A stretch of 64,000 bases of DNA from Desulfobacterales bacterium. GTDB taxonomy: Bacteria; Desulfobacterota; Desulfobacteria; Desulfobacterales; SpSt-501. This document shows, in pieces, positions 27,068-35,127 of the stretch. The notes beneath the pieces are model-generated. The model saw only the letters and a program-made list of their open reading frames with translations. It ran no database searches and was not told the DNA's origin. The translations under genes were made by a program, and so were the position numbers. Location of the stretch: the NCBI GenBank assembly GCA_030834695.1, contig JAUQXK010000100.1:16387-80386 (forward strand). Direction: 5' to 3'. The stretch's first letter is position 1. The number at the start of each line of letters is the position of its first letter.

Positions 27068-27952
27068 TCAGGTTTCTCGATCCTCTTTCAGTATCTTCCG
27101 GGCTGCACCCTTGGGCACCGGGATCGGCGGCGGAAGGGTTGTCAAGCGTTCGTCGGAAAGGGGCTCTATGATCGCTGGCTCCACCAGACGGTCTATCGGC
27201 AGCACCTTAATCCCCGACACATCTCGGACAACAAACGGCGTCAGCGTGCGCAGCTGCTCGGCCGTGGCCAAGCCGGAGAGAACCCCGATGGATGCCTTGA
27301 GGTCGGCATTCAGGCCCATCTGAAGGTCGGTGAGGGCGTCGCCCACCATGACGGCCCGGGAAGGTTTAATAGCGAGCGTTTTCAGGATGAGATGGAGCAT
27401 GTCCGGAGCGGGCTTTGCGCGGGCGACCTGATCGGCCCCCACCACCAGGTCGATTTTACCGCCGAAGCCCATAAAATCAACCGCAAGCTGCGCGCGCCGG
27501 CTGATGTCCACCGTGGCGACGGCGACGCGGCAGCCATGGGAATGCAGCGCGTCGACCAGCGCCTCGGCTCCCGGGGTCGGCCGGACGAACCGAGCCAGGT
27601 CCCGGCTCGATTCCTCGTCGGCGCGTTCGAAGGCTGCCGCGCAGGCCGGTTTCGTCTCGAGCCGGCCGGCGCCGACCAGGTAATCGACCGCCGCCTGGAT
27701 GACGATCTCCCGCTTCTTGAGTCCGACCGGCCCTTCGGGCCGCAGCCGCCCCGTCTTTTCGTCCACTCCCAGGGCCCACCGCAGGCCGGCTTCGTGTTCC
27801 GCATCCAGGCCGAGCGCTTCGCAGATGAACCGCGCGCGCAGCGCCACCATCTGCGACCAGTAGTGGTACAGCTCGATCAAGGTCCCGTCCTTGTCGAAGA
27901 CCACCACGTCCACGCCGGGGATGACGCTTCGATCCACCGAAAGGGATGCCAC
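27068..27952 (-). CDS. HAD-superfamily phosphatase
   Basis: 294 residues with all four HAD motifs: nucleophile motif DVVVFDKDGTLIE, motif II VAVATVDIS, motif III lysine in ADQVARAKPAPDM, and motif IV VMVGDALTDLQMG. The cap is a helical C1-type insertion between motifs I and II, as in phosphoglycolate-phosphatase-like enzymes. The start is a GTG with GAGGTG upstream. A C-terminal extension of about 55 residues after the core has no recognised domain. Substrate unknown. Confidence 0.87.
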   Translation of the reverse strand: MASLSVDRSVIPGVDVVVFDKDGTLIELYHYWSQMVALRARFICEALGLDAEHEAGLRWALGVDEKTGRLRPEGPVGLKKREIVIQAAVDYLVGAGRLETKPACAAAFERADEESSRDLARFVRPTPGAEALVDALHSHGCRVAVATVDISRRAQLAVDFMGFGGKIDLVVGADQVARAKPAPDMLHLILKTLAIKPSRAVMVGDALTDLQMGLNADLKASIGVLSGLATAEQLRTLTPFVVRDVSGIKVLPIDRLVEPAIIEPLSDERLTTLPPPIPVPKGAARKILKEDRET

Positions 27953-27985
27953 TGAACACCTCGCCTGAAAAATCCGGCAATCCGA

Positions 27986-28390
27986 TCAGTCCGGTGAAAA
28001 TTTTCTGATGTGCACCGCTAAGCCCGGGAACGCAGATAGAATAACCTTATCGGAAGTCACCAGCTTGATTCCCAGCTCCTGCGCCAACGCCGCAAACTCG
28101 CAGTCATAGGCTGAACATCGCGATTCGGCGACCATCCTGAGAACACTATCCGAAGGAACTGCGTATTCGTTGCCGTGCAGAAGCCGCTCCGCTTCACTGG
28201 TTATCGTTAAGACATCTTTTAAATTGAAATAGCCCTGCCGCAGATAGGCGGCGACGACATTCCGGAATTCGCTTTTCCATAGCAGCGGGGCGACCCAGTC
28301 CGGATCTTTTAGAAAAATCCGCCGGGCATCAGCCGTATGTTCGCCAGGGATGAGAAAGTAGGCGATCAGGTTGGTGTCCGCGACAATCAT
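27986..28390 (-). CDS. PIN-domain toxin ribonuclease of a VapBC-type pair
   Basis: 134 residues. Acidic active-site residues appear as IVADTNLIAYFL (first Asp), a glutamate in LLWKSEFRNVVAAYL, and YDCEFAALAQELGIKLVTSDKVIL with the last Asp. This is the usual PIN metal-binding set. Its ATG overlaps the antitoxin stop by four bases, the standard arrangement. It is expected to cleave RNA when free of its antitoxin. Confidence 0.9.
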   Translation of the reverse strand: MIVADTNLIAYFLIPGEHTADARRIFLKDPDWVAPLLWKSEFRNVVAAYLRQGYFNLKDVLTITSEAERLLHGNEYAVPSDSVLRMVAESRCSAYDCEFAALAQELGIKLVTSDKVILSAFPGLAVHIRKFSPD

Positions 28391-28629
28391 GGGCGGCCAT
28401 CGACCCTGGCATGACGCAGCATCTTGTCCGTCAGTGGCGGGGCCTGCATCTGTCGGTGCAACGCCTCGATTCGCGCAACGAAAGACTCCGGATCCATACG
28501 GCGGCTTTCCAGGGCCTCCTGAACGCAGACGATGATTTCCCTGTTCACGCTCCGGTGGTGGGCTTTGGCCCGCTGCTTGAGCTTTTCATAGAGATCATCA
28601 GGGATGTTTTTTACGGTGAGCGTCGCCAT
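28387..28629 (-). CDS. Ribbon-helix-helix antitoxin of the PIN toxin (FitA/VapB type)
   Basis: 80 residues. The N-terminal ribbon-helix-helix reads MATLTVKNIPDDLYEKLKQRAKAHHRSVNREI, the Arc/FitA type. The C-terminal half would wrap the toxin. The ATG is preceded by GGAG; a longer upstream frame lacks a site. Coupled to the toxin gene. The pair likely represses its own promoter. Confidence 0.9.
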   Translation of the reverse strand: MATLTVKNIPDDLYEKLKQRAKAHHRSVNREIIVCVQEALESRRMDPESFVARIEALHRQMQAPPLTDKMLRHARVDGRP

Positions 28630-28702
28630 TTCGATTCTCCGGCTAATAGTAACCGTTTTGGAACCGAAAATAAACCGTTCTGCGCTGGAAGTCAATTGCC
28701 CT

Positions 28703-28738
28703 AAAAAAAGCAGAGGAATTCACGATCCCTCTGCTTTT
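28703..28738 (-). terminator. Intrinsic terminator of pyrB
   Basis: Perfect 11-bp stem AAAAGCAGAGG (28706-28716) with CCTCTGCTTTT (28728-28738) and an 11-base loop, 34 bases past the pyrB stop. On the minus strand it ends in seven Ts. Four Ts on the other strand could make it bidirectional. Confidence 0.9.
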
Positions 28739-28771
28739 ATCACTGGTGCCGGCGTTCCTTGTTCCGTTGCT

Positions 28772-29854
28772 TCAAGCAAATTCCGCCAGAATCTCCTGAT
28801 CCACGTGGAAGACATGGGCGATCAGTGCGGCGCGGATCCACATGCCGTTGCGCTCCTGGCGCCAGTAGGCCGCGCGCGGATCTTTGTCCACCGCCACTTC
28901 GATCTCGTAGCGCCGGGGCAAGGGATGCAGGATGGCGCAGTGGGGGTGGATCTTGGCGAGGTGCTCCTTCTTGAAGTGGTAGGCCGGAAACGTTTCGGTC
29001 TCGCTCTTCGGGTCGGAGGCGTATTCGTTCTGGATGCGCGTCAAGTAGATGGCATCGACCTTGGGCATGACGCTCTGGAAGTCATCGGTTTCGTGAAAGG
29101 GGATCGCATGCTTCTTCAAGAAAGACTTGATATCGTCCTTCATGCGGAAGACCTCCGGAGCCACGTAATAGAGAGTGACGTCCTTGTAGTTTTTCAGGAG
29201 ATAGGAGAGCGAGCGCACCGTGCGGCCGCGTTTGAGGTCCCCCACCATGGCGATCTTCTTGCCGTCCAGGCCACCGATGGCCTGAAACTCGCGCTGCAAG
29301 GTGTAGATGTCCAGCAAGGCCTGAGTGGGGTGCTGGTCAGGTCCGGAGCCGCCGTTTAAAACCGGCACGGGGCGTTCGGTCTGGTTCAGCACCCAGGCAG
29401 TCTTTTCGGCGAAACCGGCCTCGGGGTGCCGGGAGATGATCAGGTCCACGTAGCTGGCGAAGGTGCGGATGGTGTCCTCGGGCGACTCGCCCTTGACTTC
29501 GGAGCTGGTGCTGGTGCCGCGGCTTTCGGAGACATTCAATCCCATCAGGTAGCAGGCGTTTTGAAAGGATAGAAAGGTCCGGGTGGAGGGCTGCACGAAA
29601 TACAGCATGGCCCGTTTGTGCGGCAGCAGGCTGCTTAGCTTCTGGGCGCCCATCTTGGTTTTGGCGAGCAGTCGGATTTTTTCGGCGAGATCGCAGAGAT
29701 CATCCAGAAACCGCCGGTCGAACTGTTGGGCGAATATCACATCGAAGATGCGCCCTTTAGATTTGAAACAAGCGAGCTTCTCGTCAACGGGCTTGCTGTA
29801 GAATTCGTCCCAGCCCTCGTAGGTCTGTTTGGTTGCCTCGGCATAGCGATCCAT
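28772..29854 (-). CDS. pyrB: Aspartate carbamoyltransferase catalytic subunit
   Basis: 360 residues, longer than the 311 of E. coli PyrB. It condenses carbamoyl phosphate with aspartate in pyrimidine synthesis. The carbamoyl-phosphate loop is FVQPSTRTFLSFQNACYLMG, followed by GTSTSSEVKGESPEDTIRTF (mobile 80s-loop region), the GSGPDQHPTQALLDIYT motif, MVGDLKRGRTVRSLSYLL in the aspartate domain and LHPLPRRYEI. Extra residues are at the N-terminus (about 40) and around 280-300. No regulatory subunit gene is adjacent. It has its own promoter and terminator. Confidence 0.9.
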   Translation of the reverse strand: MDRYAEATKQTYEGWDEFYSKPVDEKLACFKSKGRIFDVIFAQQFDRRFLDDLCDLAEKIRLLAKTKMGAQKLSSLLPHKRAMLYFVQPSTRTFLSFQNACYLMGLNVSESRGTSTSSEVKGESPEDTIRTFASYVDLIISRHPEAGFAEKTAWVLNQTERPVPVLNGGSGPDQHPTQALLDIYTLQREFQAIGGLDGKKIAMVGDLKRGRTVRSLSYLLKNYKDVTLYYVAPEVFRMKDDIKSFLKKHAIPFHETDDFQSVMPKVDAIYLTRIQNEYASDPKSETETFPAYHFKKEHLAKIHPHCAILHPLPRRYEIEVAVDKDPRAAYWRQERNGMWIRAALIAHVFHVDQEILAEFA

Positions 29855-29922
29855 GGGATTCTCCTGGCGGAAATGGTTTAAGTTGCGGTTAGGAATCGGG
29901 TCAGGAAGGAATTTTTTAATTC

Positions 29923-29951
29923 ATAATGGCAGAATTCAAGTTGTGTGTCAA
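29923..29951 (-). promoter_or_regulatory. Sigma-70-type promoter of pyrB
   Basis: On the minus strand: TTGACA (29951-29946), a 17-base spacer and CATTAT (29928-29923), about 60 bases upstream of the pyrB ATG. The -35 is a perfect consensus. The ATG is preceded by CCAGGAGAATCCC. Confidence 0.8.
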
Positions 29952-30060
29952 GAATGCTATCAACACAGGATATAGTGTTTTTTATCGAATTAAGGTGGAT
30001 TTGTTGCGGGAGCAGGCCTCAGTTACAAAGCGGAAGAACATGAATTTAAGGAGTTGACTG

Positions 30061-30174
30061 GAAAAGAAAGAGCGACCCCAGTCAACAGGCATGCTGGGGT
30101 CGCCTTGAGAAAAGGAGATGCGGACAGCTTTAGCGGATAGATGTTGCAACCATCTGAAGCTTCCGCAGAGAGGT
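30061..30174 (-). ncRNA. Candidate small structured RNA with its own promoter and terminator
   Basis: On the minus strand a TTGACA (30209-30204), an 18-base spacer and AATTAT (30185-30180) predict a start near 30174. About 110 bases on lies a 10-bp perfect hairpin GCGACCCCAG/CTGGGGTCGC (30103-30072) followed by TCTTTCTTTTC. No reading frame is evident between them. The 5' part can fold on itself: GCGGA with TCCGC, and AGATG with CATCT. Because pyrB has a separate promoter further downstream, this looks like an independent transcript rather than a pyrB leader, although read-through cannot be excluded. Confidence 0.5.
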
Positions 30175-30447
30175 TAACTATAATTCGAACTTAAAGTAGG
30201 AAATGTCAAGCATTTTTTTTAATTGTGCCAAATAATTAAATTTAATTCATAAATAATAATATCTATTAGGAGCGATTCTTGAGCACCAAATCAATGAGCA
30301 AGGGAGTGCTTGCATTCGATCGGCATATAAAATATGGTTTCCCGTCCTTGGCAAACAGCAATTCTATCCGCGATAAATTTTTTCATCAGCTACAATGATA
30401 TTCACGCGATCGATAACCTTCAATCAATGCAGAAAGGAGAACCCAAA

Positions 30448-31464
30448 ATGAATTCAGGAAAACGTGTCCCACGAACGGCCGGAACGATTATGGTCGCTGT
30501 GCTTGTCGCCGCTTTCTTGCTGAGCAGCGGCCCTGTCGTCCCGCTTCACGCGCAAGCCCCGCTCAAGGTGGCAGCGGTGTTTGAAACCCCCATCGAAGAG
30601 CCCTGGGTGAACCAGATCCATGTTGCCCTGTTGCGGGCCAAGAAAGAAATGGGAATTCAATATGATTGGTCCGAGAGTGTGAAATCAGCCGACTTTGCCC
30701 GGGTCATGCGGGAATATGCGGAAAAGGGCTACCAGTTGATTACGGGCGATGCTTTCGGCGCCGAACGGATTGCTCGTCGAGTGGCGGCGGACTATCCCAA
30801 GATCGCGTTTGTTTTTGGTTCCGGCATCGGCCCGGCAGAACCCAATTTCGGGGTTTTCGACAACTGGATCCATGAGCCTGCCTTTCTCTCCGGCATGATC
30901 GCCGGCAAGATGACCAAGAGCAACACCATCGGGGTGGTGGCGGCGATGCCCATCCCGGAAGTCAACCGCCTGGCCAACGCGTTTTACGCCGGTGCCAAAG
31001 AGACCAACCCGAAGGTCAAGTGCAAGTTCTCCTTCATCGGCTCCTTTTTCGACCCTCCCAAGGCCAAGGAGGCGGCTCTGGCGCAGATCGAAAGCGGCGT
31101 GGACGTGATCTACGCCGAGCGGTTCGGAGTCATCGAGGCCGCCAAGGAAAAGGGAATCCTGGCGATGTCGAACATGTCCGATCAATCCGCGCTCGGACCG
31201 GACACCGTTATCACCGGGCCGGTGTGGGACATGTGGCCGACGGTCAAATACATGGTCAGTCTGGTGAAGGCCGGCGTGTTCACGGCGCAGGATTTCGGCG
31301 GTTTCTCCTTCATGTCCAAAGGCGGCTCCTACCTGGCTCCATATAATAAATTTGATGCCAAGCTCCCCGCGGACGTCAAGGATCTGGTGGCCAAACGCCA
31401 GCAGGAGATCCTGGCCGGCAACTTCCGCGTTGATATCGACGAGTCGATTCCAAAATCCCAGTAA
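30448..31464 (+). CDS. BMP-family nucleoside/base-binding lipoprotein-like receptor
   Basis: 338 residues. A signal peptide ends around VPLHAQA. The start MNSGKR follows AGAAAGGAGA. The BMP/Med-type pattern includes VAAVFETPIEEPWVNQIHVALL, LITGDAFGAERIARRVAADYP and FVFGSGIGPAEPNFGVFDNWIHEPAFLSGMIAG, typical of PnrA/BMP purine-nucleoside receptors. No lipobox cysteine is seen, so it is probably soluble periplasmic. Next come the ABC ATPase and two permeases, then cytosine deaminase, which points to cytosine or a related nitrogen heterocycle as ligand (inference). Confidence 0.9.
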   Translation: MNSGKRVPRTAGTIMVAVLVAAFLLSSGPVVPLHAQAPLKVAAVFETPIEEPWVNQIHVALLRAKKEMGIQYDWSESVKSADFARVMREYAEKGYQLITGDAFGAERIARRVAADYPKIAFVFGSGIGPAEPNFGVFDNWIHEPAFLSGMIAGKMTKSNTIGVVAAMPIPEVNRLANAFYAGAKETNPKVKCKFSFIGSFFDPPKAKEAALAQIESGVDVIYAERFGVIEAAKEKGILAMSNMSDQSALGPDTVITGPVWDMWPTVKYMVSLVKAGVFTAQDFGGFSFMSKGGSYLAPYNKFDAKLPADVKDLVAKRQQEILAGNFRVDIDESIPKSQ

Positions 31465-31611
31465 AGGGGCATTTCCCGGAATCGACGCGTCCGGGAAATC
31501 GATGGTCAAATCTCCCTTTGCCCTTTTTGCAAGCGGGGGCAAAGGGAGATTCCCTTCCGCTGTTGATCCGTATACCTGCCCCTCACTGCCAGCAGGTCGG
31601 AAAGATTCGAT

Positions 31612-33126
31612 ATGGAAAGCCCCTCATTGTTGGAGATGCGCGGCATCGCCAAGCGCTTCGGTGATGTGCAAGCCAACGATGGCGTCGATTTGACGCTGAA
31701 ATGCGGCGACATCCTGGGGTTGCTCGGGGAAAACGGGGCCGGCAAAACCACCTTGATGAACATCCTGTTCGGGGTCTACGCCGCAGATGCCGGGCGGATT
31801 GCCATTGACGGTCGAATCGCCCACATTCGCAACTCCGCGGACGCTCTGGCGCACGGCGTCGGAATGGTGCACCAGCACTTCCATCTAATACCCCGCCTCA
31901 CCGTCCTGGAAAATATGATGGTGGGCCAGTCCGGCCGCGGGTTGCGGCTGGACCGGGGCTTCGCGCTCGGGCGCATGCGTGAGATCGAGCGGAGCTTCGG
32001 CCTGCGCCTGCCGCCGGATGCCCGCGTCGGCGATTTGACGATCGGCGAGCAACAGCGGCTGGAGATCATAAAGGCCCTGGCGCGCGGCGCGCGCATCCTG
32101 ATCCTCGATGAGCCGACGGCCGCTCTGACCCCGCAGGAAGCCGAAGGGCTGTTTATGGCCCTGCGGGCGATGGCCGGCCAGCGCATGGGCGTGATTTTCA
32201 TCAGCCACAAGCTGCACGAAATACTGGCCGTCACCACGCGGGTCGTGATCATGCAGCAGGGCCGTGTAGTCGCTGAAACGGCCAACGATGACACCGTCAG
32301 CAAGAAACGGTTGGCGGAATTGATGACCGGGCATGAAATCACTCCGCCCTCCAAGGTGCCGACAACCCCCGGCCGGGTCCGGCTGCGTATCGAGAACCTG
32401 CAGACCCGGGGCGGCGCGCGTCCAAGCCTGAAAGGCGTGTGCCTGGAAGTTCGCGGGGGAGAGATTCTGGGCATCGCCGGAGTCTCCGGCAACGGCCAGG
32501 CGGAGCTGGCCGATGTCATTGCCGGGGTGCTGCCCGCATCCGGCGGCACTCTGGAGATCAACGGAACGAAAGTCTTTCGCTTTACGCCGCGGGAGGTGCA
32601 GGCGTTGGAGGCCGGGCGAATCCCCGAAGACCGCATGGGTACCGGCCTGGTCACCAGCCTGCCGCTGCGAAGCTGCATGGTGCTCTCGCGCATCCGGGAA
32701 CGCCGCTTCAGCCGCTGGGGATTCCTGAAACACCGGGCGATCGGCCGCTTTGCCGACCAGCAGATCCGGAGTTTCGGGATCAGGGCCGCCGGGAACCATG
32801 TGCGCACCGGCACCCTGTCCGGCGGCAACCTTCAGAAGGCCCTGCTCGCCCGCGAACTGGCCTGGGAACCGACCCTGCTGCTGGCCGCCCAGCCGACCCG
32901 CGGCCTGGACGTCGCCGCCGCCCGCTTCGTGCACCAGCGCTTCCTTGACTTGCGCGGCCGGGACGGTGCGATCGTCCTGATCAGCGAGGACCTGGAAGAG
33001 ATCTTTGCATTGTCGGACCGCATCGCCGTTATGTTCGAGGGCCGCGTCATGGATGTCCTGGACATCCGGGCGGCGACCGTGGCCAAGGTCGGCCTGCTGA
33101 TGGCCGGGGTGCGGGAGGCGGCATGA
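31612..33126 (+). CDS. Tandem-domain ABC ATPase of nucleoside/base importer
   Basis: 504 residues with two nucleotide-binding domains, as in the RbsA/YufO class. Domain 1: Walker A GENGAGKTT, signature LTIGEQQRLEIIKAL, Walker B ILILDEPTAALTP. Domain 2: the Walker A is degenerate (GVSGNGQAE), with signature LSGGNLQKALLARELA and a Walker B-like TLLLAAQPTRGLD. The second site lacking the lysine is normal for this family. It overlaps the downstream permease by four bases. Confidence 0.92.
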   Translation: MESPSLLEMRGIAKRFGDVQANDGVDLTLKCGDILGLLGENGAGKTTLMNILFGVYAADAGRIAIDGRIAHIRNSADALAHGVGMVHQHFHLIPRLTVLENMMVGQSGRGLRLDRGFALGRMREIERSFGLRLPPDARVGDLTIGEQQRLEIIKALARGARILILDEPTAALTPQEAEGLFMALRAMAGQRMGVIFISHKLHEILAVTTRVVIMQQGRVVAETANDDTVSKKRLAELMTGHEITPPSKVPTTPGRVRLRIENLQTRGGARPSLKGVCLEVRGGEILGIAGVSGNGQAELADVIAGVLPASGGTLEINGTKVFRFTPREVQALEAGRIPEDRMGTGLVTSLPLRSCMVLSRIRERRFSRWGFLKHRAIGRFADQQIRSFGIRAAGNHVRTGTLSGGNLQKALLARELAWEPTLLLAAQPTRGLDVAAARFVHQRFLDLRGRDGAIVLISEDLEEIFALSDRIAVMFEGRVMDVLDIRAATVAKVGLLMAGVREAA

Positions 33127-34190
33127 CCGGGATCCGCCTCGAACTTCGCGCCCAAAGCCCTTGGTGGCTCAACGTTCTTCTACCGCTGGGGGCCGTCGGT
33201 GCCACGCTGGTGCTGTGCAGCGGGCTCGTCGTGCTGGCCGGGGCTGATGTCTTCACCGCCTATTCCAAGCTTTTCCTGAGCTCCCTGAGCACGGCGTTCA
33301 ACCTGGTCGAAACCGTGGTCAAGGCCGCCCCCCTCGTCTTTACCGGTCTGGCCGTGACCGTGGCCTTCCGGGCCAAGTTCTGGAACATCGGGGCGGAAGG
33401 CCAGCTTCTGGCGGGCGCCATGGCCGCGGCCTTCATCGGCGCCCGTGAGGGCCTGCCTGCCTGGAGCCTGGTCCCCCTGATGATCGCCGGCGGGGCCCTG
33501 GCCGGATCGGTCTGGGCCCTGGTCCCGGCGGTGCTGAAAACCCGTTACAAGGTGGACGACGTCGTTACGACTCTGCTGCTGAACTTCGTTCTTTTTTACG
33601 GAATGATGGCCCTGCTGGACGGGCCCTGGAAGGATCCGTTGAGCGGGTACCCGGACTCGCCGGACATCCGCATGGAAGCGGAGTTCCCGATCCTGTTGCG
33701 GGCGACCCGCCTGCACCTGGGGGTGCTGCTGGCGGCGGTGGCGGCCGCCGGGGTCTGGCTCCTGCTGCGCCACACGACGTTGGGGTTTGAGATCGACGCC
33801 GTCGGTGAAAATCCGAACGCCGCGCGCTACGCCGGCATCCATCTCGCGGCGGTGACCCTGATTGCGGCCGCTGTCTCGGGCGCGCTGGCCGGTCTGGCCG
33901 GCGTAGGGGAAGTGGCCGGCATTCACTTCCAGGTCATGGCCGGCCTGTCGCCCGGCTACGGCTACACCGGCATCGTCATCGCCATGCTCGCGCGCCTGAA
34001 CCCCATCGGGGTGGTGCCGGCGGCGGTTTTTTTCGCGATCATCATCACCGGCGCCGAGGCCATGTCGCGGGCCACCGGCGTTCCGGTATTCCTGGCCGAC
34101 GTCATCCAGGGCATGGCCCTGGTCACCATGCTGGCGGCCCTGATGCTGACTCAATACCGCATCCGTCTGAATCGACCCGGGCATGAATGA
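33123..34190 (+). CDS. ABC permease, nucleoside/base importer (BmpC/NupP type)
   Basis: 355 residues, about nine or ten membrane segments. Family motifs: FRAKFWNIGAEGQLLAGAM near residue 80 and GENPNAARYAGI in the cytoplasmic coupling loop (around residue 230). It forms the channel with the next gene product. Overlaps the ATPase by four bases and the next permease by eight. Confidence 0.9.
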   Translation: MTGIRLELRAQSPWWLNVLLPLGAVGATLVLCSGLVVLAGADVFTAYSKLFLSSLSTAFNLVETVVKAAPLVFTGLAVTVAFRAKFWNIGAEGQLLAGAMAAAFIGAREGLPAWSLVPLMIAGGALAGSVWALVPAVLKTRYKVDDVVTTLLLNFVLFYGMMALLDGPWKDPLSGYPDSPDIRMEAEFPILLRATRLHLGVLLAAVAAAGVWLLLRHTTLGFEIDAVGENPNAARYAGIHLAAVTLIAAAVSGALAGLAGVGEVAGIHFQVMAGLSPGYGYTGIVIAMLARLNPIGVVPAAVFFAIIITGAEAMSRATGVPVFLADVIQGMALVTMLAALMLTQYRIRLNRPGHE

Positions 34191-35127
34191 GATCCTTTCA
34201 CAGGTGTTTCAGGTAGGGTTTTTCGCGGCGGTGATCCGCATCGCCACCCCGCTTGTTTTCGGCACGCTGGGGGAGCTGTTCGCCGAGCGCGCCGGGGTGC
34301 TCAACCTGGGCATCGAGGGCATCATGATGCTGGCTGCCATGGCCGGCTTTTCAACCGCCTTTTTCACGGGAAGCCTCTGGTTGGGCGTGCTGGCCGCGGT
34401 GCTGACCGGGGTGATGGCCGGGGCGCTGATGGGTCTCCTGACGGTCAGCCTCGGGCTCAGCCAGCATGTTTCCGGGATCGGCCTGACCCTGCTCTGCTCG
34501 GGGTTGTCGTTTTTCTTTTACCGGCTGATTTTCGGCCAGCCGTCCAGCCTGCCGAAGATCAGCTCTTTCGAACCCCTCGCCCTGCCCGGACTCGCGGACA
34601 TCCCCGTGCTGGGTCCGATCCTTTTCAACCAGTTCGCCCTGGTATATCTGGCCATGGCGATCGTGCCCGCGGCCGCCTTCGTGCTCTACCAGACCCCGTG
34701 GGGCCTGAACCTGCGGGCCGTGGGCGAGAACCCGCATGCCGCCTATTCGGCCGGGGTGAGCGTCACCGCCATGCGCTACCAGGCGCTGCTGGTGTCCGGG
34801 GCATTGATGGGTCTTGCCGGCGCCTTTCTGTGCATGGCCCAATACAACGCCTATACCTTCGGGGTGATTTCCGGCCGCGGCTGGGTCTGCATCGCCCTGA
34901 TCGTCTTCGGCCAGTGGAATCCCTGGAAAAGCGCGGCGGGTTCGATTCTGTTCGCCTGCATCGATGCCCTGCAACTGCGCCTGCAGGCAAGCAGCGCGGT
35001 CCATCTGCCCTACCAGGTGTTCCTGATGCTGCCGTTCGTGCTCACCATCGTGGGGATGGCCCTAGTGTCCCGCAACGCCCTGGCGCCGGCCGCCCTGCTC
35101 AAACCCTTTCGCAAGGAGGCGCGTTGA
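34183..35127 (+). CDS. ABC permease, nucleoside/base importer (BmpD/NupQ type)
   Basis: 314 residues, multi-pass. Opening motif ATPLVFGTLGELFAERAGVLNLGIEGIMM, the standard signature of this permease type, and coupling loop GENPHAAYSAGV. The stop overlaps the cytosine-deaminase ATG by one base (TGATG), so all four transport genes and the deaminase are one coupled operon. Confidence 0.92.
   Translation: MNEILSQVFQVGFFAAVIRIATPLVFGTLGELFAERAGVLNLGIEGIMMLAAMAGFSTAFFTGSLWLGVLAAVLTGVMAGALMGLLTVSLGLSQHVSGIGLTLLCSGLSFFFYRLIFGQPSSLPKISSFEPLALPGLADIPVLGPILFNQFALVYLAMAIVPAAAFVLYQTPWGLNLRAVGENPHAAYSAGVSVTAMRYQALLVSGALMGLAGAFLCMAQYNAYTFGVISGRGWVCIALIVFGQWNPWKSAAGSILFACIDALQLRLQASSAVHLPYQVFLMLPFVLTIVGMALVSRNALAPAALLKPFRKEAR

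Noticed and set aside
30061..30209. pyrB leader attenuator
   Set aside because: A perfect-consensus promoter for pyrB lies between this unit and the gene, so the simple reading is an independent transcript; kept only as an alternative.
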